DNA of 64,000 bases from Tolypeutes matacus (GCA_026826555.1 JAKSZT010053928.1:43087528-43151527); one strand, 5' to 3'. Positions 21,725 to 33,605 are shown, numbered from the stretch's first letter. Program-made: numbers and translations. The notes: generated by a model from the sequence alone, not told the origin.

Positions 21725-22160
21725 CTGTTGGGAAGAATATAAATTAGTGAAAATATTTTGGAAACATGTTTTAAGCCTCAAAAACTAACCCAGTAATCCC
21801 TCTTCAGGAATGTAATCTAAGGTAACAGTGGAAAATGCAGCAAAAAACACATTGTTTATAATGCAGATCAAGTAAATTGTTTAATCCAAAGGGTAAAATA
21901 GTATGCAGCCATTAAAAATATGTTTTCAATCAATTTTAATGACACTGGAAATGTTTATGATAGTATGAAGTTATTTTTTAAAAAGCAGGATGTACAATTG
22001 TATCATCTCAGATATTTAAACAAAATGCATGGCACAAAAAGTAAGAAATGCATTAAAACATTTATTGTGGTTATCTTTGAGTGGTAGAATTATGGATGAT
22101 TTATATTCTCTTACCTAGACTTTTCATATTTTTTGTGTTTTGTACTGTGAGAGCTGAGAG
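21725..22160 (+). mobile_element. L1 3' UTR fragment (L1M-type)
   Basis: 'gttgggaagaatataaatt', 'atagtatgcagccattaaa' and 'gtggttatctttgagtggt' are in the order of the L1M 3' end. No coding remains. Confidence 0.75.
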
Positions 22161-22849
22161 TTTGAGTGTCATTCCCAAGTTCACACAAACTATTAAGTAC
22201 CAATGTTGTTTTAGATATATGCATTGAGAGGTACGCTCGTAAAGTGACCCTCTGAGAAAAAAACAAAAAACTTGATTTATAGCATTTGCCCATTTCCGTG
22301 TTGTAAATAATTCCACCATTGGCCAATTTCAAGATACAAATAGCCGGAAAATTTCTTGAATATTTAACAATCATCCCAAGCTGGTATGGCTTTAGTACAC
22401 CACATAACACTTTCCTCTCCTCAGATGGCTTTGTCCTGCAACATCCTGTCAGTCTCGGTTCCATGAAACCGTGTTAACACCCAACTAGTGCCACCTCATC
22501 TGTGAAGGGGCACTGGAACTCTCTCTGTCCTCCAAGCACCTCCAGAACAGCTGTTCCAATGACCCCAAGGCTGCCCGTAGAGGCTAGAGGACTCTGCCTC
22601 AGACCTGCAGAGCCAGGCGAGAAGGAATGGCTTTGATCCTTTCTATTTCTAAGGCACCTCGACAGAGGGTAGAATGAGATAAGAAGCTCCTCTTTGTCTC
22701 TGATAATGGAATTCCCATTCTGTTCTGAAGAGCCACTGATTCGGAGTTTTATAACCTGCAAAGACCACAGACCATGGTAATACCACCAGCTTATACTGGT
22801 AAAGAACACCCAGCTTTGCAAAGCCCATGCTCAATAACCATGTATTGAA
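22161..22849. other. Unrecognised sequence, no gene seen
   Basis: Frames of 115-117 codons on the minus strand (22111-22464, 22474-22821) sit end to end but share no domain or splice structure I recognise. Confidence 0.4.
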
Positions 22850-23230
22850 TGAAGAAAAATGATGTTATATGCATCATCTCATTTAAGCTTTTCAACCAAC
22901 CTGAAGTAGGGCAGGAATTACCATAATCAATTTATAGAATAATAATAACAGTCAGGCACTTATGTGCCTGATATTGTGCTTATCGTCCTACCATTATTAT
23001 TTTTAATATAACAACCAGAGAGGTAGATGTTGCCCTCTCCTTTTCACAGATAAGGAAACTAAAGCCTCAAAAGTGATGAGCAATTTGCCCAAAGCTACTC
23101 AGTCAATATCATTCGTTCCCCAATAAACCACACTGAAGAGCAAACTGAGTCCAGGGAGGTTATGTCTTGTCCAATGCCTTAGCTAGTTGGTGCTATGACT
23201 CTAGACTTCCAATCCAGTGCTTTTTCCTTA
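22850..23230 (+). mobile_element. MIR SINE with a second MIR inserted inside
   Basis: Outer MIR: 'catcatctcatttaagctt' and 'gtagggcaggaattaccat' before 22935, resuming after about 23136 with 'gagcaaactgagtcca', 'ttagctagttggtgctatg' and 'ccaatccagtgc'. Inner MIR (about 22936-23135): 'tcaggcacttatgtgcctg', 'agaggtagatgttgccc', 'cagataaggaaactaaag' and 'caatttgcccaaagctac'. Confidence 0.7.
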
Positions 23231-23434
23231 TATCCTATTTATCCTAGGTCTTCTTCTCTCAGACCGTGTTTCATTCTGGCAAGGTTGTATAATAATAAAG
23301 AAAGTTATTGTATTATTACCCTCCAGATAACTACTAGCTGAAAACTGAACAAAGGCACCTAGCTCCAGAAAGCGTAGAAATACCCTGTCAAGGACAGGTG
23401 TCTACGTGGTATTCTAACCACTTAATCCAATAGC

Positions 23435-23545
23435 TTGACTCAACAAGCATCTCTTGAGTGCCTACCATCTGTCTGGTACTGAGATGGGCCCAGGGGACAC
23501 AGAGATGAATTAATTAATCTACTTTGGGAATCAGGAAATCAGTAA
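23435..23545 (-). mobile_element. L2 LINE 3' end
   Basis: 'cttgactcaacaagcatct', 'gagtgcctaccatctgtct' and 'ggggacacagagatgaatt' is the reversed L2 terminus. Confidence 0.7.
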
Positions 23546-24000
23546 GAACAAATTACTCAAAGCAGTGGGTCAGTCTGTGAAGGAGACACTTACAGACAGA
23601 AGACTCAGGCCTTCATACAGGTGGGCTGGGGCAGGGCAAGATGGGCAAATGCCTAGGGAAGAGACGAAATCAGGAGGAGGGAATGAGTTTGCATTATCCA
23701 AACCCCCAACCCCTTCCCTACACCCCACCTTCAGGTTTCCCTTCCATTGGTGGAGTCCAGCTAAGAGGGTCACTTTTACCTGTAGCTGTGATAAAGGCAA
23801 CCAGTTCAAGGGTAAGGTTTTTCAGCCTGGAAAATAGATTCTAAAAAGGTGGATGATCCAAAAGCCAAGCCAAGGCCAAATGGGTCAGATTGCCCCAGGT
23901 GCAACCAAGAGCATGTAGGTAATTTACATCAGTTACCTATATGCTCCAATTTATAATCTATCCTGGAGTTGGATGGGGAATGAAGGGTGGATTAAGCACT
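23546..24000. other. Unrecognised sequence, no gene seen
   Basis: A 90-codon frame (23565-23837) overlaps an opposite-strand frame. No repeat or gene recognised. Confidence 0.4.
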
Positions 24001-24365
24001 GGATCCCACACTTTAAGGAGCATTAGAATCACCTGGGGAGGGGAAGCAGATGTGGCTCAAGCGATAGACTGCTCTCTCCCACATGGAGGTCCCAGGTTCT
24101 GTTCCCGGTGCCTCCTAAAGAGAAGATGAGCAGATCACAGAAAGCACACAACAAATGGACACAGAGAGCAGACACTGAGCACAAACAACGAGGTGGGGGG
24201 AGAAATAAATTAATTAAATTAATCTTAAAAAAAAAAAATTCACCTGGGGGTACTTGGTAATGCGTCACCACAGCTGATTCCCAGTAAGTCTGAGGTGGGG
24301 CCAGAGAACATGCATTTGTAACAAGCTCCCAGGTCATGCTAATGCTGCTGGTCCAGAGAACCCCC
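24001..24365 (+). mobile_element. MER5A (hAT) split by a DAS SINE
   Basis: The left end (24001-24038) has 'cacactttaaggagcatta' and 'gaatcacctgggg'. The right part (24238-24365) has 'aagtctgaggtggggccag', 'aacaagctcccaggtcatg' and 'gctgctggtccagagaac'. Forms a near-complete MER5A around the SINE. Confidence 0.8.
24039..24237 (+). mobile_element. DAS-type SINE in MER5A
   Basis: Head with 'gatgtggctcaagcgatag' and ggttctgttcc (box B), then 'caaatggacacagagagca' and a tail of A-rich repeats. Near-identical flanks aatcacctgggg (24027-24038) and attcacctgggg (24238-24249) are the target duplication. Confidence 0.9.
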
Positions 24366-24827
24366 GGCCTGGATTGTTACCAGCGAAAAAGGAGGTGGAT
24401 TTATGTAGTTGAATAAGTGGATGGAGCCCAAATATAGATTATGCGAACGAAGACAGGTTCTGTTCCCTCTAAATATACAATTATAATGGTTTTCCATTCG
24501 TGTCTTAATAATTTACAGACCTCTAAGCTAGGTTGGAGGTAATTTTATTATTATCAGATTGAACACATAAATTTTCAGCTGCTTTAGCCTAGCAAGAAGG
24601 AAACTTGAAATATTTTTTGATTAATTTAACATGTGCAAGTGTTGGGGCCACCCAGAAACTGTGAGGTTAGATGCTGATGAGTTAGTTCAGTTGCCCCAAA
24701 TCACCTAGCCTGTGGAGGCAGCATGTGCAGGTGCATTTGACTCCTGTGTCCTCTCATCCCTGCCCCTTGTGCACCCTTGTCCCCACTGTCCCTCAGGTCC
24801 CATTGACAGCACAGAAAGATTTAAGGA

Positions 24828-25790
24828 ATGCTTCACTTTTTTGTGCCACAGTCCCCTTTGGCAATTGTGAAGTCTTGGAACCTCTTCTCCTCTTCGCAGA
24901 ATATTGTTTTTAAATGTTTACAATAAAATGCCCAGGATTATAAAGGAAACAAACCAGACTGAAATATAGTTATAAAAAGATTTTTTTTTTTAATTTTTAA
25001 TACAGTATATTTTAGTTTCCTAGCTGCTGAAACAGATACTATGCAATGGGTTTGGCTTAGTCAATGGGAATCATTGGCTCACATTTTTAAGGCTAGGAAC
25101 AGTCCAAAATCAAGACATTAGCAAGGTGATGCTTTCTCCCAGAAGACTGGCATTCTAGGCTGGCTGCTGGCGATCTGGCTTTTCCATCACATAGCAATGC
25201 ACATGGCAGCATCTTCCTTCTCTTCCAGGTTCCAGTTTCTGGCTGTTCCCATGGATTCTCTCCCTCTGGCTTTCACTGTTTATAAGGGAATCCAGTAACC
25301 CAGATTAAAGCGTAACCTGATTCAGTTAGGTCACACCTTAACTGAAGTAACATCTTAATGAGATTTTATTTTCAATGGATCCACACCCACCAGAAAGCAG
25401 AGACCAAGAACATGTCCAAACTGTGGTACACAATTCAATCCACCAGAATAGTAATATATAGCAATTGGTGTATATTACTATATATTGAAACACACACACA
25501 AAAAAAAAACAAGACCTAGGGCCAGCGTAGTAACTGCCATCGTTTCAAATTGGTGAGGTATATTTTAAGATGTCTGCAACAATTTCAATGTGCTATGGAA
25601 ATATTTGTGATTTCTCTTGGTGAGAAATCATAGGTACAGCTAATTTTACTGTGGTGGGTCATCTACATTCATAATTAAACAAAGGCCTATTTTCAATTAG
25701 AGACGTCGTTTTATTCCTATCCAATGTCATGGATAATTTGAACTCTAAACATGGATTCCTTGGGGGTCCCTAGATCCCACTTTTAGTCAA
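24828..25790 (+). mobile_element. Ancient DNA-transposon-like repeat split by an LTR
   Basis: The left part (24828-25008) has 'ttgtgccacagtccccttt', 'ggcaattgtgaagtcttgg' and 'aataaaatgcccaggatta'. The right part (25450-25790) has 'aagacctagggccagcgta', 'gtgatttctcttggtgaga', 'actgtggtgggtcatctac' and 'cttgggggtccctagatcc'. Both halves follow one old mammalian repeat (hAT-like, name not recalled). Confidence 0.6.
25009..25449 (-). mobile_element. MaLR-like LTR
   Basis: Plus-strand landmarks: 'ttagtttcctagctgctg', 'gggtttggcttagtcaatg', 'ataagggaatccagtaacc', 'tcacaccttaactgaagta', 'atccacacccaccagaaag', 'cacaattcaatccaccaga'. On the minus strand this is a typical LTR from the 5' 'ggattgaattgtgta' motif to the 3' 'gctaggaaactaaa' motif. 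Possible 5-bp duplication agtat/agtaa at 25004-25008 and 25450-25454. Confidence 0.8.
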
Positions 25791-26221
25791 GTTCAACAAT
25801 CTAAGTAAATCTTCATGTCTTTCAAGTTTACATTTCTATCTTATTTTTCAGATTTCTTTTAAAAATGTATCAACATAATCCCTTGCTATTTTAATTTTTT
25901 TCATTTATAACTTGGAATGAGTTATAATTATTGTTCAATAATTACCCCAGGATCTACCATATGAAACATAACACATACATTTCTGTCTCAACAGGATTTC
26001 ACATCTATCTAGCCAGATTTCTAAATAACATAAAACATCACTGGTTTAAAAAATTAAAAAAAAAAACTTGTATTTTGACTCTTCAGTCCATCTTTTTCAG
26101 TCGTAAATTACAGAAATCTTACCTAGGGTACTGGGCCAAATCAGATACAGCACTAGCTACAAAAAAGTTTTGGCTCCTTAGAACACATTTCATTTCATTC
26201 CTTAATAAAGATCCAATTTTA

Positions 26222-26380
26222 AATTATTTATCCCTTCCCCCTTGTTGTTTGCACTTGCTGTCTGCACTCTGTGTCCTCTCTGTGTCTGTTAGTCTTCCCC
26301 CCCAGGAGGCACCGGGAACTGAACCCGGGACCTCCCATGTGGTAGGCGGAAGCCCATTCGTTTGAGCCACATCTGCTTCC
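26222..26380 (-). mobile_element. DAS-type SINE
   Basis: Reversed head: 'gggaactgaacccggga' (box B complement), 'cctcccatgtggtaggcgg', 'gtttgagccacatctgctt'. Flanks ccttaataaagatcc (from 26200) and ccttaatggatct (from 26382) look like an imperfect target duplication. No long tail remains. Confidence 0.85.
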
Positions 26381-26399
26381 CCCTTAATGGATCTTAATT

Positions 26400-27429
26400 A
26401 ATGCCCTAAGTTTTCCCCACCCCTGGAAAAATCATTATACAAAACCATTATTCTGTTCTGGAAAACCAGAAGATTCCTTTCCTGATCTAAGAATAAGCAG
26501 ATGAGAAATGCATTGTGTTTCGAAGGAGAACAAATTCCCAACAGATTCCAGCTAGTGACAAAATCCAGTTCCCTCTACCCAGTAGAAAAACCCTAGGCCT
26601 GAAATGGCTCCAACAGCCAAACCCAGGAACCAGGCTCCTGCAGCCAGTACAGCCTCCTGGCGGCAGGGGTAGAATCATGGTTGGGGGCGAGGCCAGTGGG
26701 ACCTTTGGTTTCAAAACCTTCTAGTAATAACAGCACAATGCTTTCAGGTTCAGTGGTAGTGGTGGGATTTCATCCTTCCAACAAAGACCCTTTCACATAT
26801 TTATTAACAGATCTTAAACACGATGTTTAGAAACATGTTCCTATCAAAGAATAATCCTCAAGTCCACAAAAAAGAATCAACATCCCTCCTAACCCCCTTT
26901 CAAAACGTTCCTCCCCCCAGCCTAGTGGTAAGGTTTTGTGCGCTGAGAATGATGGAGCTGTCCTGGTTGGGCCCAGCTCTTTGTTTTTCCCTCCACACAA
27001 GTTAATTTTCCCAGGGTCATGCAGCGACAGCTCACTATGGACACAGCCTTTTCCGGCAAGATATTTTCCAAAACCACCAACAGGCTTTTGGTGTTCAGGA
27101 TCTTTATTTAAAGAAATTTGCATTAATAGCTCTTTGGCTCCCCTCATTTACATATGTGTTTGAAAGGGCAGGAGCTTGGGGAATGCAATGAAAAATGTGA
27201 ATGCCCAGTGTTGCCTGCTCTACAGAGATGCCCATGACTTCTAAAAAGTAGAAACTGAGCATCCAGTTATCTCTATATGTTTGGGTGCAGTTAATGGGGT
27301 CTGGGCAAAGAATAAGTGCCTTTAATTTTTTTCTTACCTCTGCAGCTATGACAGAGAGCATCATGTCTCATCTGCTTAATCTTAGATCAGGAAATGAATC
27401 TTTTGTAACCAAGACCTTGGGACATAAGA
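26400..27429. other. Unrecognised sequence, no gene seen
   Basis: About 1 kb. Frames of 70-106 codons overlap on both strands and show no domain. Ordinary unique DNA as far as I can tell. Confidence 0.45.
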
Positions 27430-27560
27430 GAAGAGAAACGAGGGCAGTGGTGAAGCATGCAGGCTCCCATTACTTAACCTCTCCGTGCCTCTGTTTCAAA
27501 TGGCAATAACAGTTGTAGGGGTTGTGGGGTTGAAGAACTACCAACTCAGGGTTACTCCTG
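27430..27560 (-). mobile_element. MIR SINE fragment
   Basis: 'ggcagtggtgaagcatgca', 'cttaacctctccgtgcctc' and 'gtttcaaatggcaataaca' follow reversed MIR order. Confidence 0.6.
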
Positions 27561-27839
27561 CAAAGGGCAGGCAGTTCAACAGCTTTTCAGTATATCCATG
27601 GAGCCACTCAATTCAGTTATGTCTTTTAGCCCAGCCTGAAACACTTAAAAACACACACATTCATGGAAAATTATTGATTTTGTGAACATATATCAATTGA
27701 CCTGGAAAGTAAAGGATCTTTTGCCTTAGAAACAACTGGTCCTTTTTTCCAGAAGCCTGCATTTCTACACTTTTCAGAGTGGCATGAAAGGAGCAGCAAA
27801 CATTGCTGGACACGCCCCCTCTAGTCTGGAACCCCGACA

Positions 27840-28030
27840 CTGTCCCAGCCTGCAGTCCCAGCACTGCCATGCTGGAAGGAGGCTTGGGGAACCCATTCCC
27901 AGCACCCTGTTTTTATTTGCAGATGGGACGGCTGAGGAACAGAAATGTTCATCCGTCCATGGTCACCCAACAGAGCCCAATCCAGAACTCAGCCTTCCTG
28001 ACTCTCAGCCCAGAGTTTCCGCTACAGGAC
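27840..28030 (+). mobile_element. MIR SINE fragment
   Basis: 'ttttatttgcagatgggac', 'ggctgaggaacagaaatg', 'tccatggtcacccaacaga' and 'ttcctgactctcagcccag' fit forward MIR with changes. Confidence 0.5.
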
Positions 28031-28479
28031 CCCAGGGCATGCACCACCCTAACAGCCTGATTCTCCTTCCCACAACCCCCGGAGTGAACCCTATAATCTG
28101 AACCGATGAGTTGCTTTTGAATTTACAGCCTGTTGGAGACATCTGAACTCAGAATAGGGACCCCTAGAAAGTTGAGGTTTGAGGGAGAAATTTTTCTCTG
28201 AGATATGTCAGTACTTGTTTTCTATTAAAGTCCCAGTAAGTCTCCTTACCTCTCTCAGCAGATCACTGCTCCATTGAGTTTGGCACCTTTGAAAGGTGTA
28301 ACATCAACCCTGGATTCTCTCCTCCAAACAGCCCTTCATAACAGTATCACTTAGAAGGCAAGGCACTGAGTACATCAGCCTTGGCCATGTGAGGTAAAAG
28401 TTCATAACCCCAACCCAGACATCACCCCACATCTGCCAGCCTCTAAGTTCACCCACCAAAGTCCATGCAAGTGCTCAGG
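28031..28479. other. Unrecognised sequence
   Basis: No gene or repeat recognised. Confidence 0.4.
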
Positions 28480-28682
28480 GCCTAACCACACACATACACC
28501 CTCAACACATGGGTCTCAAACACATAAACATGCCCAGCATGCTCTATACACACAAACCCTATAAACACATATAGACCCCTTCATATTCAGCCATCATATG
28601 TACCACACAACCACAAACACACATGGACACTCTTTGTGTATGTATATGCACTCATACACTCACTCTCTCTCTCTCTCTCTCT
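28480..28682 (+). repeat. CA-rich low-complexity region ending in (CT)10
   Basis: Scattered ACACA and AAACAC units from 28480, then a clean (CT)n at 28663-28682. Confidence 0.85.
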
Positions 28683-30704
28683 TACTTAGAGTCCTACCTG
28701 CTTGCTAATCCTCCAACCCTAAGTCTTGGCTCTGTGACCCTGAACTTCAACCCTCAGACCAGCTTCCTGTCCTTTACATTTGGCATTTACTTTTACGCCC
28801 TTTGGAATTTATACCTGGGTTGTCTCTAATGGTCTGTAACTCAACTTGCCCTCTTTCCCACCAGATGCAGAACATCCATGTCCTAGCTCAAATCCCTAAA
28901 GAATCCAAATTCTCACACTTCCTTTTTAATCAGAGATATTACACAACCAACCCAACCAGCAAGAGCTGGCAGGTCCTCCTCCACCACCACCTTGTTCATA
29001 AAGTGGGTAGGAATGCATCTGGCCAGGCAGGACGGTCCCAGAGAACATCAGGACATAAAACTTGCTCAGTTCAGTCAGCCTGGAATTCTATATCTATAGA
29101 GAGGCTCTGGGTGAGCCCATTGCAGGACTGTAGGAAAACTGCCTCATTTCCCTTAAAAAAAAAAAAAAGCCACAGGAAATTGGCCCATCCCTGAATGTCT
29201 TAAAATTATTTTGGACACTGCGTCCTATTTTAGAGAACAGCCCAGCACCTGACCAGAGAAAGCAGGTCAGCAGTTAACAGCCACAGAAAACAGCCTGGCA
29301 GGATCTCCCATGCCTGCCCACCAGAACTCCTGACCAGGCAGAATATGGCTTAACTGGGCATTGCCCTAAAGACACCCAGTGCCCACTCACGCCTTGGTCC
29401 TGCACCCAGGGTCTAGATCGGGGCTCTGCAGGTAGTTGAGAATTCCACCAACATTACCAACTGACATGCTGTTTGGGCACTTTTTCCTCAATTGTTTTCA
29501 CGTGTTTTTTTCTGTGATTCCAGCAACGGAGAGGGCAGAAGCAGGGGGAATGATCTTGGATCCCACAAAGGAGCACATTCATTTCCAATGGTGCCTCTGA
29601 TGCCCACTTTGAAACCTACTCCCAGAAGGAAACAGGGCTTAGAGCCCAATTTCTACCAAACAGCCATGGGCAGTTCATATGCACAAAAGAGATTCAGCCT
29701 CCCCCACCGACTTGGGCTTTCTTATCACTAGCCCATGACCTCATTTTAATTGAAACCCATTCCTTGTTGTCAAGAGGGGGAAATGGACTTGGAAAGAGCA
29801 GTCCAATGCTGTCCCCCTTTCTTGCTCCTGCATTTGAGAAGGAAGAAGTGTCCATGCCGGTGGGCAGCAGTGGATCATGGAACACTTAGCTCCCGGGAGA
29901 AGCAGGTTCCATCCCCAGATGGCCTTGACCTCAAAGTGAGATGTGGGAACTAAGGAGATACTGGTGATTGGTTACATTATACTTTCTGAATAATTAGAAA
30001 CCACACTCTGTTAACTGAGTTTGATTATTTTTATCAATTTTGTATTGAATCATACATAGTTGTACAGATGTATTTTAATTGCCTGTTTGTGCTCTGCCTT
30101 GTTACAATAAGCATCTGAGGTGGCTGAACACTATATACAATACAATGGTATATTTTTAAAAAATAGTAATGAGGCTTGAAGGAAAAACAAAGTGCGAGAG
30201 GTTAACATGAAGGGATGAGGTAGTGATTATTGTCCAAGTACAACCCATAGTTGCAAGGGGTGAGCCACTAATTTGGCCATGATTCCCCTGTAAGCAGACC
30301 AAGAAACCCAATCAGTTAGGAAACTCACATAATCCATGAGATAAAAGCAAACCGGTTAGACAGGAGAAGCTAGCACAGGGGCACGAAGGACACAGAGGAC
30401 ACTTTGCCCGTGGCTCACCACAAAGGAAACCCTGGTGTGGTGGGCTGGGTCCTCCCCAACAGCCCTTCAGCAAATACAACAGCGATTCTCACTGCGCTAC
30501 TTCTGTTAACGTCTCTCAGAGCAGGTTGAAGGCAAAATGCCAAAGCACTGTTCAACAAAGACATGCCCATTATTCAACATCCACATATTGTGGCTTAGAT
30601 TCTTTGGATGGTGTTTAGGGTCAGTGTTTCATCATCTTGCCTTTCTCTCCTCTGTATATTTAAATATAGGTCTGTACCGTATATATCTTCCAAGCAACCT
30701 TGAA
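28683..30704. other. Long unrecognised stretch, no gene seen
   Basis: 2 kb. The 130-codon frame at 28802-29194 ends in a poly-Lys run from an A-tract (about 29156-29168) and is not convincing. 30000-30160 is AT-rich. No exon pattern seen. Confidence 0.45.
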
Positions 30705-30865
30705 TGTTGCATTGGTGACGCTTTGGATGCTTACTAAAATGCAGATTCCAGGACCTTACGCTAAGTACAGAGTAAATGTCTTTGAAGATTTTTTTGTTGT
30801 TTTTGTTGTTAATTTTATCAGGTCACAGATGATTTTTATGGACACTAAAGTTTGACAGTCCCCAG
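30705..30865. mobile_element. MER5A-like hAT fragment
   Basis: 'cttactaaaatgcagattc', 'caggaccttacgc' and 'gatgatttttatggacact' followed by 'aaagtttgacagtcc' are the MER5 subterminal motifs. The middle has a T-rich insertion. Confidence 0.5.
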
Positions 30866-31434
30866 CTTTAGCTCCTGGAGACCCTGAAGGAGGTCACATT
30901 ACACGGGTACCCAGAGGGCAGACTGGTTTAAATGACTGGAGAGCCACAGTGAGTCTCTGTCCTCCTTCCTTCCCCTCACCCCTGCTTCCACCATCCAAAT
31001 TCTCCAGGGCTCTTCTACTCCCAGGAGCTCCTGCTGCTTAACACAAAGTCCAGCCTCTCTCCCCAGCTCTGAGCTAATGCACAGGTCGGTGTTTACAACT
31101 CTGTGCCTCAAACCCAACAGGCCCCAAACTAACCTATGTCCCTCCATTGTCTTTATCCATTCCTGGCTTCCAACAGCTTCTGCTCCCAGTGAGCTACGAT
31201 TTTCTGTATTCCCCGGTCTCTTCAGTTTTGGTTGCATCAGTTCACCCTATAACCTCAATTTTCTATGGATATAAGAAGAGTTGCCCATTTTCAATTTGTT
31301 CATTGTTTGTCTTGTTGTGAGGATAGGAGTGACAACTTCCAATCCCTTTACATGTTGAAGCAGAAACCAAAATCACTTCTATTATCTTTAAAGGCAAGAA
31401 TCTATTGAATCTCCGGATCTCTGCAGACCTGTTC
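30866..31434. other. Unrecognised sequence, no gene seen
   Basis: 112-codon minus frame (30899-31237) without known domains. Confidence 0.4.
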
Positions 31435-31600
31435 CTTTATATAGTTTGCATCAGTGTTTCTCAACACTGGAGGGTAAAGGTTCATAGGACACAAAACCAG
31501 GTACATGGTGCTTAGTGGATTTAGGTATATATTAAAGGTAATTTTGATTCAGTGATTTTTGCTACCATTGAACTTCAGAAACTAATCCAAAGGGGATGAG
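31435..31600. mobile_element. hAT-like MER fragment (tentative)
   Basis: 'catcagtgtttctcaacac' and 'tggagggtaaaggttcata' recall the 'cagtggttctcaac' ends of small hAT elements. The other end is not clear. Confidence 0.3.
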
Positions 31601-31711
31601 ACTCTACTGTAATGATTCTTACTTCTGTTCATAGCACATCTGAATGTGTTCCCCCACACACACACACTCCCCTTGCTAAATTCTGAATCCAAGGCAAGGG
31701 CCTTTTTTTCT

Positions 31712-31907
31712 TTTTTTTTTTTTTTTTTTTTTTTTTATTATTTTTATTTATTTATTCATTTATCTCCCCCCTGCTGCCTGCGCTCGCCGGATCAGCCAAC
31801 CACGCCGTGCGGGCGGGCCCGCCCCCACCAGGAGGCCCCGGGAACCAAACCCGGGGCCTCCCATATGGTAAACGGGAGCCCCACTGATTGAGCCACAGCC
31901 GCTTCCC
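31712..31907 (-). mobile_element. Young DAS-type SINE
   Basis: Reversed element starting with a long poly(T)/(ATTT)n tail, then 'ccaggaggccccgggaac', 'ccatatggtaaacgggagc' and 'gattgagccacagccgctt'. A perfect 16-bp target duplication, aagggcctttttttct, lies at 31696-31711 and 31908-31923. The CpG-rich body (gccggatcagcc, cgtgcgggcggg) is little decayed, so this is the youngest-looking SINE in the window. Confidence 0.95.
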
Positions 31908-31924
31908 AAGGGCCTTTTTTTCTG

Positions 31925-32135
31925 AGAATAATTTATTCCAATCCCCTGACCATTTTTATATTTGGTGTGTCTTTTTCTTATTGATTTATATATGCTTTTT
32001 ACATATTGTGGCTATTGACCCATTAACCAGCATATATGGAACAACTATTTTCTCCTTCTCTTAATTTTTAATGTCATTTGTACCATCTTTCACTATATCA
32101 GAGTTTTGTTGTTGTTGTTAATGTTATCAAATTTG
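31925..32135 (-). mobile_element. L1 fragment
   Basis: 'ccctgaccatttttatatt', 'gtctttttcttattgattt' and 'tattgacccattaaccagc' are reversed L1 3' landmarks. Confidence 0.55.
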
Positions 32136-32139
32136 TCCA

Positions 32140-32235
32140 TCTTTTTATTCTTATATCTCCACCTTGTAAAGCAGTGCCTAGAAGGCACATGGAAGGTTCT
32201 TAGAAGATACTTATGAACTGAATTAAAGTGAGCAA
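32140..32235 (+). mobile_element. L2 LINE 3' end
   Basis: 'ttatatctccaccttgtaa', 'gcagtgcctagaaggcaca' and 'gatacttatgaactgaatt' form the forward L2 terminus. Confidence 0.6.
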
Positions 32236-33397
32236 ATCTGTGCTCATGGGAGACTTCTAAACTTCATTGGGGGTATTCTCACGTAAGGAGGTAGAAGTTT
32301 GGAAGAGGTGGGCCTTCCTAGTACAACACCTAAGCCTGCTTCGCAATATTCATTCACATGAGCCCATGGGCAGCTATTGACTTCTTTCACACAGCCTCAG
32401 CCTCCAGGAAAGATGCAGAGTAGAAAGATGCTCAATGTCTTTTCACTCTGGACTGCTTGCTCATGATTCCCACATCTACTAAAGAGAAAAAATGAAATTC
32501 CTCAGGTGGGGTAGAAGTGGCAATGTGTCCTCTCTACCTCCCAGGATCTTGGAAATCTGAAGAATTTATTTTATAAAACAGGCAATATGTGTTAGGATCT
32601 GAATCCTAACTTTACAAGTAGTATTTTTCTTCTCTTCATCTTACTCTGGCCTGGCCTGTCCCTCAAAGGCAATTGGAAGCTTACTGAGGTCAGTAAAATC
32701 TACCACCATTTTACTTGATACTGAGCAAATGTGGGTTCTTCTTTCCCAATTCACCTTAAAGACCAATTTCTGAGACACTTTGTGCAGCAAAAGGAGGTCA
32801 GTGGCCTTAGACAGCATAAAAACCACCTCCTCTGTTTACAGAAATTCTAATATTTTATAACATCAGGATCCTAATGAATAATTGGGATGGAGTTTGCACA
32901 GGTTCTTTCGTTAATAAACATTAAGGGGCTGAACAGGATGAGGGTGGGTACCAACCAGGGCAAGTCACAAAGTTACAACCATTATCAGAAATCAAGGCAT
33001 TCAGGACAGGGGAATATGGGCGGGGAAAGGTCTGCTACAAGGTTTTTATTATGGATAGCAAACAGAAGAAAGTGGAGTGGTCACCCTTTCAATAGAAATG
33101 TTCATATACAAAGGTAAGCTCCCTCTGGAGTACTCATTATAATAGCAGGTACAACTTGACATATTCAAGGGTAAGATCAGCCTGGAATAATCATTTCAAT
33201 GGCAGGTTTTTAGTCGCAAATGGCCACATACAAAGGATGAAGTCAGTCTAGCCAGTTTCAGTAATTTCAGATATTAACACTTTTGATTCACTTAATAAGC
33301 ATCTATATAATGTTTCAGTCATCATAATTATTTGTTCATTCTTAACCCTCAGTTTTCATTCTCCCACAACATGCATAGTTTTCAACTGCTCAAAGAA
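32236..33397. other. Unrecognised sequence, no gene seen
   Basis: 1.1 kb with frames up to 76 codons. No gene or repeat recognised. Confidence 0.45.
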
Positions 33398-33605
33398 GAG
33401 TATATAGTGTTGAGAATATGGGCTTCAGAATTGTGCAGATGCTTTCAAAATCTTGCTCTGCCACTCCCTGGCTATTTAATATCAAAGTGACCTAACTTCA
33501 TTGTGCCTCAGTTTTTCAGTCTGTAAACCCTATTTTATAGGGTTGTTGAGAGGATAAAATGTGTAAGTTTATATACATAGTGATTGACAGTGCCTGACCA
33601 AAAAC
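33398..33605 (-). mobile_element. MIR SINE, near complete
   Basis: 'gaatatgggcttcagaatt', 'ttgctctgccactccctgg', 'attgtgcctcagtttttca', 'gttgttgagaggataaaat' and 'gtgattgacagtgcctgac' in reversed MIR order. Confidence 0.85.

Noticed and set aside
25931..26365. 144-codon plus frame
   Set aside because: Its C-terminal part is the antisense-read DAS SINE and the rest is AT-driven with a Lys run.
28802..29194. 130-codon plus frame
   Set aside because: Ends in an A-tract poly-Lys run, with no recognisable homology or splice signals.
31780..31870. CpG-rich patch as a CpG island
   Set aside because: Under 100 bp and fully explained by a young SINE.
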